Positions 28,877 to 41,850 are shown, counted from the stretch's first letter. The stretch is 64,000 bases of DNA from Phoenix dactylifera (GCF_009389715.1 NC_052399.1:22081146-22145145); one strand, 5' to 3'. Program-made: numbers and translations. The notes: a model not told the origin generated them from the sequence alone.

Positions 28877-31800
28877 TTTGGACTGCAACAAATGAGACTT
28901 GTTTTTAGTGAAATCCAGCTGTTTTAGTGAGACCCCTTAAACCGAAAAAGAGGTATCTTGTTGGCAGCGTGAGACGGGATCGCACGCTTTTCGAGGGGAT
29001 GATGTGGAGGCGAACGTCGCTAACCGTTGATGGAGCTCCGAACGGCAAGGATTGTGTGGGCGGGAGATTTTGTCTCCTGGAGGAAGTCATAATTTGGGAA
29101 AAACAAAAAACAACAAGTGTGGCAGTTATTCTTTACAGCTGGACTCACCTGGATGCTGCTTTCTCTTATTAAAAAGAATAAAAAAATATTGTTGGGCAAT
29201 TATCAATGCATTAGACATGAATTTTTTTTAGAAGGCAGATCGAATTGTATCCTAGCTACCCATTTTCATGTCCAATTCGGATTTGGATGCTTCTTTTTTT
29301 TTTTTTTTTTTTTTTTGGTCCGATTGGATTCGGACACGGATCTAAATAGTCAGTTCAAAAATTTTTGAGATATACTTGATTTTTCTAAATTCAAGTAGAA
29401 CCGATTCTCTATATAACAATAGTAAGAAAAAGAAAAATTTAACTTAAATTGTATAGAGAATCAATTAAGTGGCTAACCAAACTTTAACTAAAAGAAATTC
29501 AGAAATCGAATAACTGTCACTTAAGACAATAATCCGAATACAAAATACTTGATTCGAATAAAATTTTGCATGCTTGAAAGATTCAGACTTTTTGTTTGTC
29601 TGTTTCGTCTCTTTTTCTTTTTTGTCGTCTTCAAACAAATAGGGTCTTGAAGATTTCATTCACTTCTTAGTTTCCACTCGGCGATTGCAAACCAGCGACG
29701 ACCGTGAGACGCTTTAGAGGCGCTATAGTTTCGTCTACTTCTACGACGATCAACTTTGAGCGGTATATTCTTTATAAAATTATTTGCTTTTATTATTGAT
29801 AACTATTTGATAAAATTATTTTTTTATTGAATCTTTTTTTTTATAATCACGTCTTCATGGCTAGTTTTTATCATTAAATTTTGCTCAAATTTGATTAATA
29901 TCTGAAAAAATATCTGATTTATATTCGTATTTAGATAAAAAATATGCATATATTCAATATCTGATTCGTATTCATATTCGTTTATAACAAATACAGATGC
30001 GTTTAATATCTGATTCGTATCCGTATCTATTTAGAACAAATATAAATATCAATTTTGATATCCATTTAATATTCGTATCCATATCCGTGTTCATCCAAAA
30101 ATATGAATACAAATATGGATACATTAATATCCGATCGGTATCCAATTTAATTTCAGTTCTAATTTTTCAAGTAGTATTATTTGATCAAAGATAGAATTTA
30201 AAATATAGAAATGGTGCCTCAGGTTGAGTAAAAATTGATGCTCATAAAATTTTTGAGGATGACCATTTTTAATACCAGGACCAATTATCCATAACAAAAG
30301 AAGATGAATAAAATATTATCTATATGGTTGAAATATATCAGGTAAAATGAAAATGTACAGCTGTGATATTGTATGACCATGATATCTGCCTAGTTTAAAG
30401 AAAATTTCATGGACAGTTATACGACCAACCATGATTTCTGATATAAAATGTTGGACAAGTACAAAATAACTCCTTAGACCGGTTTTGGACTGCAACAAAT
30501 GAGACTAGTTTTTAGTGAAATCCAGCTGTTTTAGCGGACTATACTCCTTAAGCCGAAAAGGAATTTTTTTTAAGGCAGCGTGAGACGGGATCGCACGCTT
30601 TTCGAGGGGATGATCTGGAGGCGAACGTCGCTAACCGTTGATGGAGCTCCGAACGGCAAGGATTGTATTGGCGGGAGATTTCGGCTCCTGGAGGAAGTCA
30701 TAATTTGGGGAAAACAAATAAAAAAAAGTTTGTCCGTTATTCTTTACGGCTGGACTCACCTAGATGCTGCTTTCTCTTATTAAAAAGAATAAAAAAATAT
30801 TGCTGGGCAATTATTAACATATTGGATATAATTTTTTTATGAGGCTCCATATCGAATTATATCCGGCCGTATATATTTTTATATTTGATTCAGGTTAGAT
30901 TTGGATATTATTTTTTTGGTCTGATTCGGATACAAATTTGAATAGTCGGTTCAAAAATCTCTTAGATACAGAATGCAGATACACCTAATTTTTTCGAATT
31001 CGGATCCAGATACAATTCTTCGTATGACAAGGGCAAGTGAAAATAAAAAGTTTAAGTTAAGTTAAATCATAAAACCAATTAAGTGGTTAACGAAACCTAA
31101 ACTAAAAAAATTCAAATGTCGAATGATTATCATTTAAGACAGTCATCCAAATACGAAATACTCGATTCGAATAAATCTCGCACGCCCGAAAGACTCGAAC
31201 CGCTTGTTTGTTTGTTTCGTTCCTCTTTTCTTTTTGTCTTCTTCAGGCAATTAGGGTCTTGAAGATCCAATCCGCTTCCTAGTTTCCACCCGGTGATTGC
31301 CAACTAACGATAGACGCGAAACGCCTTGGAGGCACTGTAGATCCTGTCTACGTCGGCGACGAGCAACCTTGAACGGTATATTCTTTATGAAATTATTAGT
31401 TTTTATTATTAATAAATGCTTATCAAAATTATTTTTTATTGAATCCTTTTTTTTATGATCATGTCTTCATTGCTAGTTTTCATCATTGAATTTTGCTCAA
31501 AATTGATTAATATCTAAAAAAATATCCGATTTATATTCGTATTTGGATAAAAAAATATGGATATATTTAATATCCGATTCGTATCAATATCCGTTTATGA
31601 AAAAATACATATATGCTTAATATCTTATTTGTATTCGTATCCATTTAGAACAAATATGGATGTTAATTTTGAAATCCGTTTAATATCTATATCCTTATCT
31701 ATATTCGTTGAAAAATATGGATACAAATATGGATACATCAATATCCGATCCGTATCCAATCTAATTTCAGCCCTAATTTGTCAAGTAGTATTATTTGATC

Positions 31801-32087
31801 AAAGATAGATTTAAAAAAAATTAGAAATGGGACCTACGTTGAGGGAAAATTGATGGTCATAATTTTTTTGAGAATGACCATTTTCGAGATTAGGACCAAG
31901 TATCCACAAGAAAAGAAGATGAATAGAATATTATCCATATGGTTATAATATATCATATAGAATAAAAATGTACAGCTAAGATATTGTATGATCATGATAT
32001 CTGCCAAGTTTAAAGAAAATTTTCATAAATAGTTATATGACCAACTATGGTTTCTGATACAAAATGATGGACAAGTAGAGAATAACA
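28877..32087 (+). repeat. Large direct tandem duplication, unit about 1.6 kb
   Basis: Unit A (about 28877-30480) and unit B (about 30481-32087) are colinear. Both start near GG-TTTGGACTGCAACAAATG and end near ACAAGTA-A-AATAAC. Within each, a GC-rich block (28960-29105 and 30577-30720, GTGAGACGGGATCGCACG and CGAACGTCGCTAACCG) is nearly identical, while the rest is visibly more diverged. Both also have a T-rich stretch, a leader-like block (29600-29765 and 31210-31380) that ends in a GTATATTC donor-like site, and degenerate ATATCCGATTCGTATCC arrays. No protein function is supported. Confidence 0.85.
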
Positions 32088-32099
32088 TGTCGTCCATAT

Positions 32100-32425
32100 A
32101 GTAAGTATGTCTAAAATAAGAACACCAAGATGGATATATGATAATAAAAAAAGAGGATATAATAAGAAATAAATTATTCGTAAAAAGATAGAGATAATAT
32201 TAAGTAAGGATAAACTGAAAAAAAAATAATTTAGATAGTATGGTCATGTATAATATAAGTTGAGAAATGAGCTTGTACGAAAGAATAATTTGGTACCAGT
32301 AAAAAGAGAGTGGTGGGATGTACAAAAATTATATGAGACAAAGTAGTAAAAAATAACTCGACATCACCGTATCCTTCAAAAAGTATGACTCTAAATAAAA
32401 TAGAATGGAGAAAAAAATTTACATA
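32100..32425 (+). mobile_element. Decayed 3' end of an RTE-type LINE
   Basis: The broken translation preserves the layout of the plant RTE reverse transcriptase C-terminus: a YGHV element, then RNE-VRK-NLVPV, W-DV/KL, and finally LNRMEWRKKIHIAD (encoded near 32375-32425). Several stops and shifts show it is an old, dead fragment. It sits directly downstream of the 1.6 kb tandem duplication. Confidence 0.6.
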
Positions 32426-35371
32426 GCTGACTCGAACTACTATAGCATTACAGCTTAGTTACGTTTAGTTCTAAAAAAAGGTTATCCGAGTCAATGAAGC
32501 CATATATTTTTTGTTTTATTTGCATCATATGAATACATGAAAAATATGCATCTCCATTTGCATATGAAAAATATGCAATTTCATGAATGACAAAGTAGAT
32601 ATTCTTTCATATGGCAGCATATATATCTTCAAGCCCACATCATTGACATTTTGATCTATACGTAATATCTACTCTATCATTCGCTTGTCTTTTGATATTT
32701 ATTTATACTCTTTCATCTCCATTTGCATACCCATTTTTGTGCCTACATAATTTGAATTTGTGTATAACATTAGATTAGTCGTTTGCTTACTTTACAACAT
32801 GGTTATAATTGTTCTCTTCAACAAGCATGCTTATTTTTCTAGTTTGTTCATACTTCGGATGATTTCCATCTAAGTTACCTCTTTTGTTCACACTTAATGC
32901 AAAAGTGATATCAACATTGTTAAAAATAAAAAACTGAATGATATATATGCACGCGCACGATGCTACAAAGATGTTTTAATTTATTTCTTATACGCATCAT
33001 TATCGATTTGTATCACACTAAATAATTTAGTTGCGTAATACATGAGGCATATGAGAATAAAATCATAGAGAAAACTAGTGGCTAACATATGCATTCATCC
33101 ATGCCATTGGATTTTCTTTTCACATGAATAAGTGTGACATTGAGCAATTTGCCTAACATCTAGCTATATTATTTTCAAAGCAAGTTACTACTTATCTTAT
33201 ATTTTTTTCGTACTTCATTTGTGAGTGAGTGTGATACATGAGAAATCATTATTCATCTCAAATTCAAAAGCGAATGATAGTTTCACACAGCACAAATTGT
33301 ATCTCTTTACTTGCTACACATATATTCTACTATTATAATGCCGATACCGGGTTGGTATCTTTCCATTCACAATTTCCGTGCTTTCAACTCTACCTTCATG
33401 CATGTCACGTGCGCGAGAGATTGGTATTTATTATTTCTCAAATCCGTCATCATTATTTTATATAATTTCTGCTTCTAAGTTTGTCATGATGACAATAATG
33501 ACACATTATGAAATTGTAATTAGTCGTGCATTTGTCGAGAAAACTATCAACTCATTCAACCAATGATAGACAAATGTTCAATCGTAAATGATTGTAAAAT
33601 GACAAACATAGATAAATGAGTTTTTTTTTTTTTAGCCCATGTATGCCATGCCATGTTAGGACTTAAAAATGAGACTTTGCCCAAAGAAGACGCAAAAGAT
33701 ATTTTTTATCCTAAAATGGTCATAACCTGCATCCTCTTGGCTACAATTGCATATTTTCCTGATGATTGACATTAAATATCTCCTGACATGTAATCCATTA
33801 TGTGAAGTACATTCTTAAAAAAGCAAAACATGATATGTAAAAAAAAAATAGAAAACATTATTGATACAAGGATCTATGAACATTACCAAATTGGATTTAG
33901 ACCACTTTAACTATTATAAGTAAGGCTAGATAGGATCCCCAAGCAAGATCTGCTACATCAGAAGCTAAATTGCGCGCTAAACTTTCGAAAGTTGTAATTT
34001 AATCATATGATATCTAATTTAGATAATTTTTATATGTTCTAAATTGGATAACTTTTTGATGTCTACTATATAGTACCAACCTTCTAGGAGATTAAAATAA
34101 ACCAAAATTCTATTATTTTGATCTCGAAACAAGCATGCCAAATTGATTTTTTTTTTTTTTTGAGAAAGTCTTTGATCGGATATATCATCCAATCTAGAAA
34201 AAATTTGGTGGAGTAATGGAAGACAAAATTATTGTAAAGGTTGAAAGCTGCCTCTCATAGGACTTTAGCTTTTCATATTTATTTTTACTAGTCATGTTTA
34301 TTATTAGAAAGTTAGTTATATCTAGACTAGGAGAGAAATCCGATCTAAATCGTGAAAGAATGGATCTTACCATTATAAATAAAAGCTATGCGCATCAGTT
34401 TTGGACCGTTAATGAAAGTAACAGGGACCTAAACCCTGCTAATCGATATTTTTTTTTTTTACTTATTTCTGATTTTTTTGAGAGACTCAAGTCGCATGGG
34501 TTAAAAAATCTTTCTTCTCTCCTATTGAATCATACAATATATCATTCCTAATCTTAAATAAATACATACATAGCACAACATGGCAGAAGAAGTTAAAATC
34601 ATATGAAAAAAGCGATATTTTGTGGTGATCAGGCATTATGATGCTACGACATAAAAAAAATAATTGAATATTACCTTTTTTTTTAAACAAGCCACACCTT
34701 CTTACTTGTTGATTCATCGTCAAAGATTGCTTACAACCAATTACCAAGAATTCTTGCCATTCTAATACTCCATCCCCCAGTTTTCAGTATTCATATGCCT
34801 TTCTCAAGGCAAAATTTTGAATTTGCATGCGACACATGACCAGAATTTGCCCCCTTTTTTTGGAACAGACAGCTGCCACATCCATACAGTCAATTTAAAT
34901 TTCGATCTAGGTATTTGTGAAATATTTTCATCATTCATCTAATTCTCCAATCCATCACCCTTGATTTATTTGTTTATTCGTTTTTCCTTTCCAGTTTGAT
35001 GTGAGAATAAGCATACAATATGAACACAAAATACTCAACTTTCGCACAGAAGAGAGACTTGACTGAGAGATTCCTCCTGTTGCCGAAATAAAAGAAAGGT
35101 CATACTTCAACACCATGTATCCGACTGTTTGGTAGACCCGGACACTGGGGCTGCACGTTCCCCACCCTGGAGCGCCTTCTTCTTTTCTTTTTTTAGCTTT
35201 TTTTTTTCCTTTTTTTTTTTTTTGTGCTGAGCTAACGCCGATATATCGTACATTACGGACACAAATAGCACGAAATAACCACTTTTTCACCCAAAAAAAT
35301 ATTTTTAGAGTAGTTGGCCACATAGAAGGCTTTTTTTTTTTTTTTAGGTACAACGGCACCTCACACATTAT
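32426..35371. other. AT-rich intergenic DNA
   Basis: No gene is recognised. The segment holds A/T homopolymer runs (for example 33620-33632, 34147-34161 and 35332-35345) and short chance open frames. Confidence 0.6.
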
Positions 35372-35811
35372 GGGCTCGTTTGGTTCGCGGAAAGTATTTT
35401 TTCTCCTAAAAATTAAGGATGCTTAGGAAAATACTTTTGACATGTTTGGTTGACTATGAGAAAGTGACATATTTGTAGAGTGCTTATGTTTGTTCGATCA
35501 TCCATTTTTCTGAAAAAGTTATGTGTAATTCCTATTATATCTTTAATAAAAATTGGACCTTTAATACTTATTTAATGTTGAAGAGCCTTTTTGGAAAAAA
35601 ATAAAAATGAAGTGATTCCTGACTCATAGTAAAGTAACTTTTCAATATTTCTCATAAAAAAGATTTTTTCATGAAATGTGGGAATCATATTCCATAGAAA
35701 TACAACCATTTCATTTCTCTCTTTTAAAAACTTCAACCAAACAAGAGGCATCTCATTATTTTTTCGTTGACCATACTTTTCCTCTTTTTTTTCCGCGAAC
35801 CAAACGAGCCC
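35372..35811. mobile_element. MITE with near-perfect terminal inverted repeats
   Basis: The ends GGGCTCGTTTGGTTCGCGGA and its exact reverse complement TCCGCGAACCAAACGAGCCC bound a 440-bp AT-rich element without coding capacity. Both sides are flanked by TAT (35369-35371 and 35812-35814), a 3-bp target duplication. The GG-C-TGTTTGGTT-type end and 3-bp duplication suggest a PIF/Harbinger-related MITE. It lies 0.75 kb upstream of the ALP1-like gene. Confidence 0.9.
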
Positions 35812-36432
35812 TATGGATGCAAATATGATCAACAAAATAAAAAAATAAAAAACTACATAAAAAACCTTTTACGGATCCACTGTCCATCTAAATGAAATCA
35901 CTGGGCCGTATTGAAAGCCACCAATCGGCAGTTCTGTTTGTTTTTTTATACATGTGTGGTTTAATAAAAATTATATTTTTTATTAATTTATTAGTTTTTC
36001 GGTGCACATGTTTTTTCTGCGGGGCCACCCTACGGCTCCACTGGAGCGCTTCTCATCATTTTGACTTTTTTTTACCTTTTCGGAGCCGAGCCGAGACCCG
36101 CCGTCCACCCTTCCGCCCTGCACACGCGTTTCACGAATCGCCCCCAAACAAACGCGCACACCGTGGTGCCCCGCGCTCCCGCTCTCTCCCGCCCCACCGT
36201 TTCCTTGTATCACGTCATCACTGGACCCCACACCTTTTGTCTTATCCCAATTCCCAACTCCCCCAATCCCAGCCTTTAAGTAATCCCACCCGCTTTACGT
36301 CCCATATTCCCATTCCTCCCGCCCGCGTTAGCCGCGGTTCAGTATACTAGAATCCGGTCACTCGGTCAGCCCTGCTTCTCCGAAGCACTCCACAATACCG
36401 CGTCCCACGCTTATTCGCTGCCCCCCCCGTAA

Positions 36433-36444
36433 CATATATATAAC
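36433..36444 (+). promoter_or_regulatory. Probable TATA box of the ALP1-like gene
   Basis: CATATATATAACC lies about 135 bp upstream of the start codon, after a GC-rich segment (36060-36350) and a C run. A leader of about 100 nt would follow, a normal length for a plant gene. Confidence 0.6.
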
Positions 36445-36575
36445 CCCCTTCCTCTTATCTCATCCACCGTCTCAACTATCAGCTCCCTCTCGCTAACCAG
36501 AGCACGAAGTACTTACTCCCCGTTACCTCGACCAACAAAGAGATTGTTATAGAGACGGACACCGTGGATTTATAT

Positions 36576-37931
36576 ATGAACGTCCCTCCCACTCCTTTCC
36601 TTCCTTCATTGGAAGACGACTATTCCTACTACTATTCCTTCTTCCAGGACGCTATCCTCAGTCTCCCCTCCCCTTCTCCGCCCTCGGAGATAGAGATGCC
36701 GAATGGAAAGCGGAAGCGGGGCGGTGAACAGGCCGAAGCGGAGGCGAGTCTGATTCATGGAAGGAAAAGATCCAGCTCATCCCGGGAGAGTGGCGATTCC
36801 GACTCAGACACCCTTAATTCACACAACGCCACCTCCTCCTCCGCTGTGGGCGGCGGAGGCCCGTCGCCGCACCACCACCGGAGGCTCTGGGTGAAGGACC
36901 GCTCCCGGGATTGGTGGGACCGGTGCAACCACCCGGACTTCCCGGAGGCCGAGTTCCGGCGGGCGTTCCGGATGGGACGCGCTACCTTCGAGTTCCTCTG
37001 CGAGGAGCTCGGCGCCGCGGTGGCCAAGGAGGACACGACGCTCCGGGCGGCGATCCCGGTCCGGCAGCGCATCGCCGTGTGCATATCCCGGCTCGCCACC
37101 GGAGACCCCCTCCGCGCCGTCTCCAAGCGCTTCGGCCTCGGAATCTCGACCTGCCACAAGCTCGTCCTCGAGGTCTGCTCCGCTATCAAGACCGTCCTCA
37201 TGCCCAAACTCCTCCAGTGGCCCGACCCCCCCGCCGCCGCCGCCCACCGCTTCGAGGCCCTCTCCGGGATCCCCAACGTCGTCGGGTCCATGTACACAAC
37301 CCATATCCCCATCATCGCCCCCAAGGTCAGCGTCGCCGCCTACTTCAACCGCCGCCACACCGAGCGCAACCAGAAGACCTCGTACTCCATCACCGTCCAG
37401 GGGGTGGTGGATCCCGACGGCGTCTTCACCGATGTCTGCATCGGCTGGCCCGGGTCGATGCAGGACGATGAGGTGCTCGAGAAATCGGCACTCCACCAGC
37501 GAGCAATCGGCGGCCTTCTACAGAACCAGTGGATCGTCGGCGGGACCGGATACCCTCTCACGGACTGGGTGCTGGTGCCCTACACCCAAAAGAACCTAAC
37601 TTGGACACAGCACGCCTTCAATGAGAAGATTGGGGAGGTCCAGAGGGTGGCGAAGGAGGCCTTCGCGAGGCTCAAGGGGCGGTGGGCCTGCTTGCAGAAG
37701 AGGACCGAGGTAAAGCTCCAAGATTTGCCGGTGGTGCTCGGGGCTTGCTGCGTTCTTCATAACATATGCGAGATGAGGAAGGAGGAGTTCGACCCGGAGC
37801 TCAGCTATGAGCTGGTGGACGACGAGATGCTGCCCGAGCACGGCCTCCGATCGGTGAGTGCTATGCAGGCTAGGGATACCATTGCTCATAATTTGCTGCA
37901 CCATGGCCTTGCCGGCACGACTTTCTTGTAG
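36576..37931 (+). CDS. ALP1-like domesticated PIF/Harbinger transposase
   Basis: Intronless gene of 451 residues. The start is the ATG at 36576 (MNVPPTPFLPSL); the frame is open a few codons further upstream but without ATG. Residues 1-105 are acidic and Ser-rich with a basic patch (KRKRGG). A helix-turn-helix region follows (about 165-210, VRQRIAVCISRL and KRFGLGISTCHKL), then the DDE_Tnp_4/HARBI1 nuclease fold. The first catalytic Asp is replaced (GSMYTTHI, Tyr240). The second acidic site is present (PGSMQDDEV, Asp297/298). The usual Glu position is Lys360 in VAKEAFARLKGRW. The protein closely resembles my recollection of Arabidopsis At5g12010/At4g29780, where the same replacements occur. 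It is therefore a host nuclear protein, not an active transposase; relatives (ALP1, HDP1) join chromatin complexes. The role here is inferred. Confidence 0.92.
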   Translation: MNVPPTPFLPSLEDDYSYYYSFFQDAILSLPSPSPPSEIEMPNGKRKRGGEQAEAEASLIHGRKRSSSSRESGDSDSDTLNSHNATSSSAVGGGGPSPHHHRRLWVKDRSRDWWDRCNHPDFPEAEFRRAFRMGRATFEFLCEELGAAVAKEDTTLRAAIPVRQRIAVCISRLATGDPLRAVSKRFGLGISTCHKLVLEVCSAIKTVLMPKLLQWPDPPAAAAHRFEALSGIPNVVGSMYTTHIPIIAPKVSVAAYFNRRHTERNQKTSYSITVQGVVDPDGVFTDVCIGWPGSMQDDEVLEKSALHQRAIGGLLQNQWIVGGTGYPLTDWVLVPYTQKNLTWTQHAFNEKIGEVQRVAKEAFARLKGRWACLQKRTEVKLQDLPVVLGACCVLHNICEMRKEEFDPELSYELVDDEMLPEHGLRSVSAMQARDTIAHNLLHHGLAGTTFL

Positions 37932-40900
37932 TTTTCGCTATGATATGGAAATTGGAATTCTTTCGATTGATTGTTGTCAAAACATGGGATAGGAACAAGG
38001 GGCTCTGTGCAGAGAGATTTGATTACCCCGCTGATAGATAGGGCTTTAGTTTTGCAGATGAAATATTGGTCAGTTATGCAAAAAGAATGTGCCTTGGCAT
38101 TGTGTTTTTGTTTGTGCTGGAGAATTTGAGGTCATCCAAAGGCGCTAGATTGTACTATGGTGTTAATCTTTTATAGTGCTTGACGATGGATGATGAAAGT
38201 AATTGAAGTTGAAGGAAATTAAACTTCGTGGAATTATTTTGCAGCATACCTTGGTCTCATACTTGAATCATTGCTGTTCTCTGGCTTTGCTTTTCTCCTC
38301 GTTCCTGATCGGGCATTACCATTAGATTTTGGTGGTCATAATAACTGATGATGCTCCGAGAATACTCTACTACTTTGGTTTGCTTAATGACACATTATGA
38401 AATAATATAAATTTCTAATGAGGACAGATCCCTTGGTTTACTTCATTCGGTTGCATGAGGCATATGGAATGCAAAGAAGTGCAATTAAGTTAATTCTCAT
38501 GGTGTTGGTGATTCTTGGAAGTTTGTCCTACATCAAGAAAAAATAAGGACATTTTAAGGCGAATACTAGAGGCAGGAAGGAGTAAATTTCCAGCATGTTC
38601 AAAATAGAGAGGTTTCCCTATATGCAAAATTGATTCATGAGCAGAACTTGAAGGCATAGAAATTACCTGAATTTCTCATACTTTCACAATGTTTTTGCTG
38701 CTTCGAAGCGGAAAAATGCAAATTTAGAATTTAGGATGGAAACATGCACAAAGATACTGATTCCATGAACAAATGCGTGTTGGGTTTTTTTTTTTTTTGT
38801 GGGGGGGGGGGGGGAGGGGAGGGGAGGTTGAAGGTCAGAACAAACTGAAAACTCGGTTTGGAGAATAGGTCTAATCAAGGCTCTTAAACCTATGAAACAA
38901 ACTTTACCCAAGATGCTAACTGAAATGGATTAGTGACATATGCATACAGAATCACATTACTGCTCAAAATGAAGTTTGTCAAGTGCACTATAAATAGCAG
39001 TTCTCTTGCTGTTCTCATGATATGCTGTGGAAGATCCATGTTCTATCTCTTGATTATTTGACCATTGGGAAGGTGGAGGAGAATAAAGCTGGCTAATTGT
39101 GAGAAGATCCCTCAATGGGATAAATATGGTAATTTGAAGTGAATAAACAAGGGAAAATCAGAAGAATGCAGATAAGGAGATTTTTAATTTTTATTTGTAA
39201 CTAAAAAAAAATGATGGAGGTGGAAGGCATACAAGGTTGTATCGTATAGGAAACCTAGGTTGTTCATCTTCTACAAATGGCCTTAGGCACCATGTTGAAT
39301 AAAGAGGATCTCATGGGCTGTTGATGATGGACGTTAATATGCCATGTTGATCATTGGTATGCAGGCTGAGACTCAGCTAGATGGTTATAGTTTTGAATGA
39401 GGTTGTAGGCAGTTTCTTCGTGGGCAGATTGGAAGTGTTATTGCTGTGGTGAGTAAGAATAGTGATTCGATGGGATGAGGACTAAAAAGAGACACGGGCT
39501 GGCTAATGTTTGTTTTATGACCAATCATGATCAAATGGAGTTTGGTGATTGAAGAAGTGTGGACTATATGCAATGTTTAATTAAGAAGAAGCTCATATTA
39601 ATGTGATAGGGTTGACAGAATGGAATGGAGAGCACTGTTTGGATAAATGATATTACAACGTATTGGTCTGATTGTCCTGGACTGTGATGCTTTGAGCATC
39701 TGTCACTCCTGCTGTATTTTGACCAACATATGATATAGTAATTCTTTGGAATCTGCATGATATTAGCAGAGAAGTACTTCAAGAAGAATTCTGCCATTTG
39801 ACAGCAATTGCAATTTAAGAGAAAATTATGGGACTTGGGGAAGCAGATGGCTATATAACAGGGAAGGTTGTTTTTGTTATGTTACTTATGTTTTTCTTTT
39901 ATGTAGACAAGATTCAATATGACTTTGTTGTAAAGCTATTGTGTTCCAACATTCACATCCCATCCTACGGTTGGTAATTAAAATGCCGAGGAGCATGCGT
40001 AACCTATCCTGCTTTTGCATTCTCTTTCCTCCAACATATCATCATATATTTGAGTTGTAGAGATTTCACCTAAATCTTTGAAGTTCAGATTCTCATATTT
40101 TCCAATTTATGTGCCGGACAGACAACGATGAAGATGCTGATAGCCAAATGGGCAAAATTGAGAAACTTTCCTTGTAAGGAGGGTGCATTGTTTCAGAGAT
40201 TAGAGCATAGCATATAAATAAAGCAGATGTGAACTTACAACTGCAGGGTCAGAATGATCGTGAAAGATGCATGAGCAGAAGTATTGACTCCAGACTGCAA
40301 GTTGTATGTCATAAAAACCTTCTGCTATTGCATCTGATTCTTCTAAGTTCTATCATGTTTACACATAACATATATAAGTTTCATATGTTGTACACGTGTA
40401 TATACATACAAACACACAGATGTGTGCACATAATCAAAATACAAGAATTCTTCTGACTTGGAAAAAAGAAAAATCCAAGTTATACTTTCTTTGAAATGAG
40501 ATTGAAATAATACACACTGAAGTATATTGTCTCATCCGACGTTATCTTCTACTCAGTCTTGTTCAGTATAAGTTGCGTTGTTAAAATTAAGAGATGCATC
40601 TTTTCCCTAAGTTTACTGTAGATAAGTTAGAATTTGAAAAGGCATTCAAATTCAGATTACTTTTTTGCCCTTCAGTTATGTTCATGCAAAATATCAGGAA
40701 AGCGTGAAAGGTTCAAGAAGCTTTCCACTCAAATATCTGTGTCTTATTGTAGAGGATGCTGGGGGTGACAATAAATATGGATTGATGGCAAACTAGTAAA
40801 AGTTCATTTCCTGATTCTACTAGAATGCGACTTTGTCATTATTCTTCTGTTCTTGCGACGTAGTTGTCATTTTTGGTTGTACCAACATTATAAAACTTGT

Positions 40901-41480
40901 AGATTTTTGCAAGATGACATGGCTTTGGAAGATGATCAAGTTTGAGAGAAGCGGAAACAAACCTATAACAGGATGCAAGCAAGCTAGAGCAACATTAGAA
41001 GGACTTGACTGGAATATGCTTGACTACTGAACCACACATGACTCTGAATCATACTTCTGATCAGTGGTAATTATTCTTACCTTTAATTGTTTTTCTTTAT
41101 GCCCTGTGTAAACATAGACTAAGATTAGTGAGAAGCAAATTGCCCTTATAATGTACCTAGGAAACCCTTGCTGCAAAGCTCTTTAAAATTGGATAAGTTT
41201 GCTTGCTGTAACAGGAAAAATATGAGGTACTGGCCTTTGTTTGATTCTCTGCTTTGGGTTTCTCTAAATGACTTCCATCAGAAAGCCTAATCTATGGTTT
41301 TTATTGCATTTAATTACGATACATCTTTTATTGTTGTCCTAGTGAGAAACAAGAATCCCAGGTTGTGTCCTTTGTCTGTTGAGGTTTCTTTAAAAAACAA
41401 TGTTGGCCTTAAGAAAGCCTGTAAAATGTTGGTCAGCATGATGTATTGATATGTAGCCATATGCAGTCTATCCATAGCTA
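37932..41480. other. 3' flank of the ALP1-like gene and intergenic DNA
   Basis: The gene's 3' UTR is probably within the first few hundred bases. The rest has no recognisable coding region. A T run followed by 14 G residues lies at 38787-38814. Confidence 0.5.
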
Positions 41481-41487
41481 AATTACA

Positions 41488-41850
41488 ACATTAGACCAGC
41501 GCCCACACAACTTCATGTTGTGTGGTCCATTCTTCATCATCTTCATGCACATGGAAAGTTCCCAATGCTGAAGAGGCTTTATCAGGAAGTTGGCAGCTGT
41601 AAGGCATGTTATCTGTCATCTGGTGCACTAGTGAAGTGGGGGGCCTTCCATTTCTTCTTCTAGACCTTCCTTTTGAAATGAACTTCTCAATAAATTCTCA
41701 TTTGATAACTTCAATCACCTCTAGCCATGCTCTTTTCTGAATTTTAATCAGGAATTGCTTAAAACATTTTCCCTCTCTGAGAGATTTATCCTTGGGCAGT
41801 CTGATCAAATGCATAGTGCCCCACAAATTGCATCTTTTCTACTATGCTGC
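41488..41850 (-). pseudogene. Degraded coding-like stretch of unknown origin
   Basis: Read on the minus strand, one frame stays nearly open for more than 100 codons, with protein-like composition (MHLIRLPKDKSLREGK, KCFKQFLIKIQKRAW, TFHVHEDDEEWTTQHEVVW). It has no ATG-initiated long frame and at least one interruption. I do not recognise the family. It may be a transposon relic or a lost exon. Confidence 0.3.

Noticed and set aside
28927-30783. A conserved small protein shared by both units of the tandem duplication (81 and 67 codons, RRDRTLFEGM...).
   Set aside because: In the near-identical block, the differences between copies that I could place all change the amino acid and none is silent. 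This is the opposite of protein-level constraint. Similarity is due to recent shared DNA.
36755-37904. Long open frames of 186-225 codons on both strands over the ALP1-like gene.
   Set aside because: They are shadows of a GC-rich coding region. Only the frame from 36576 has known domains.
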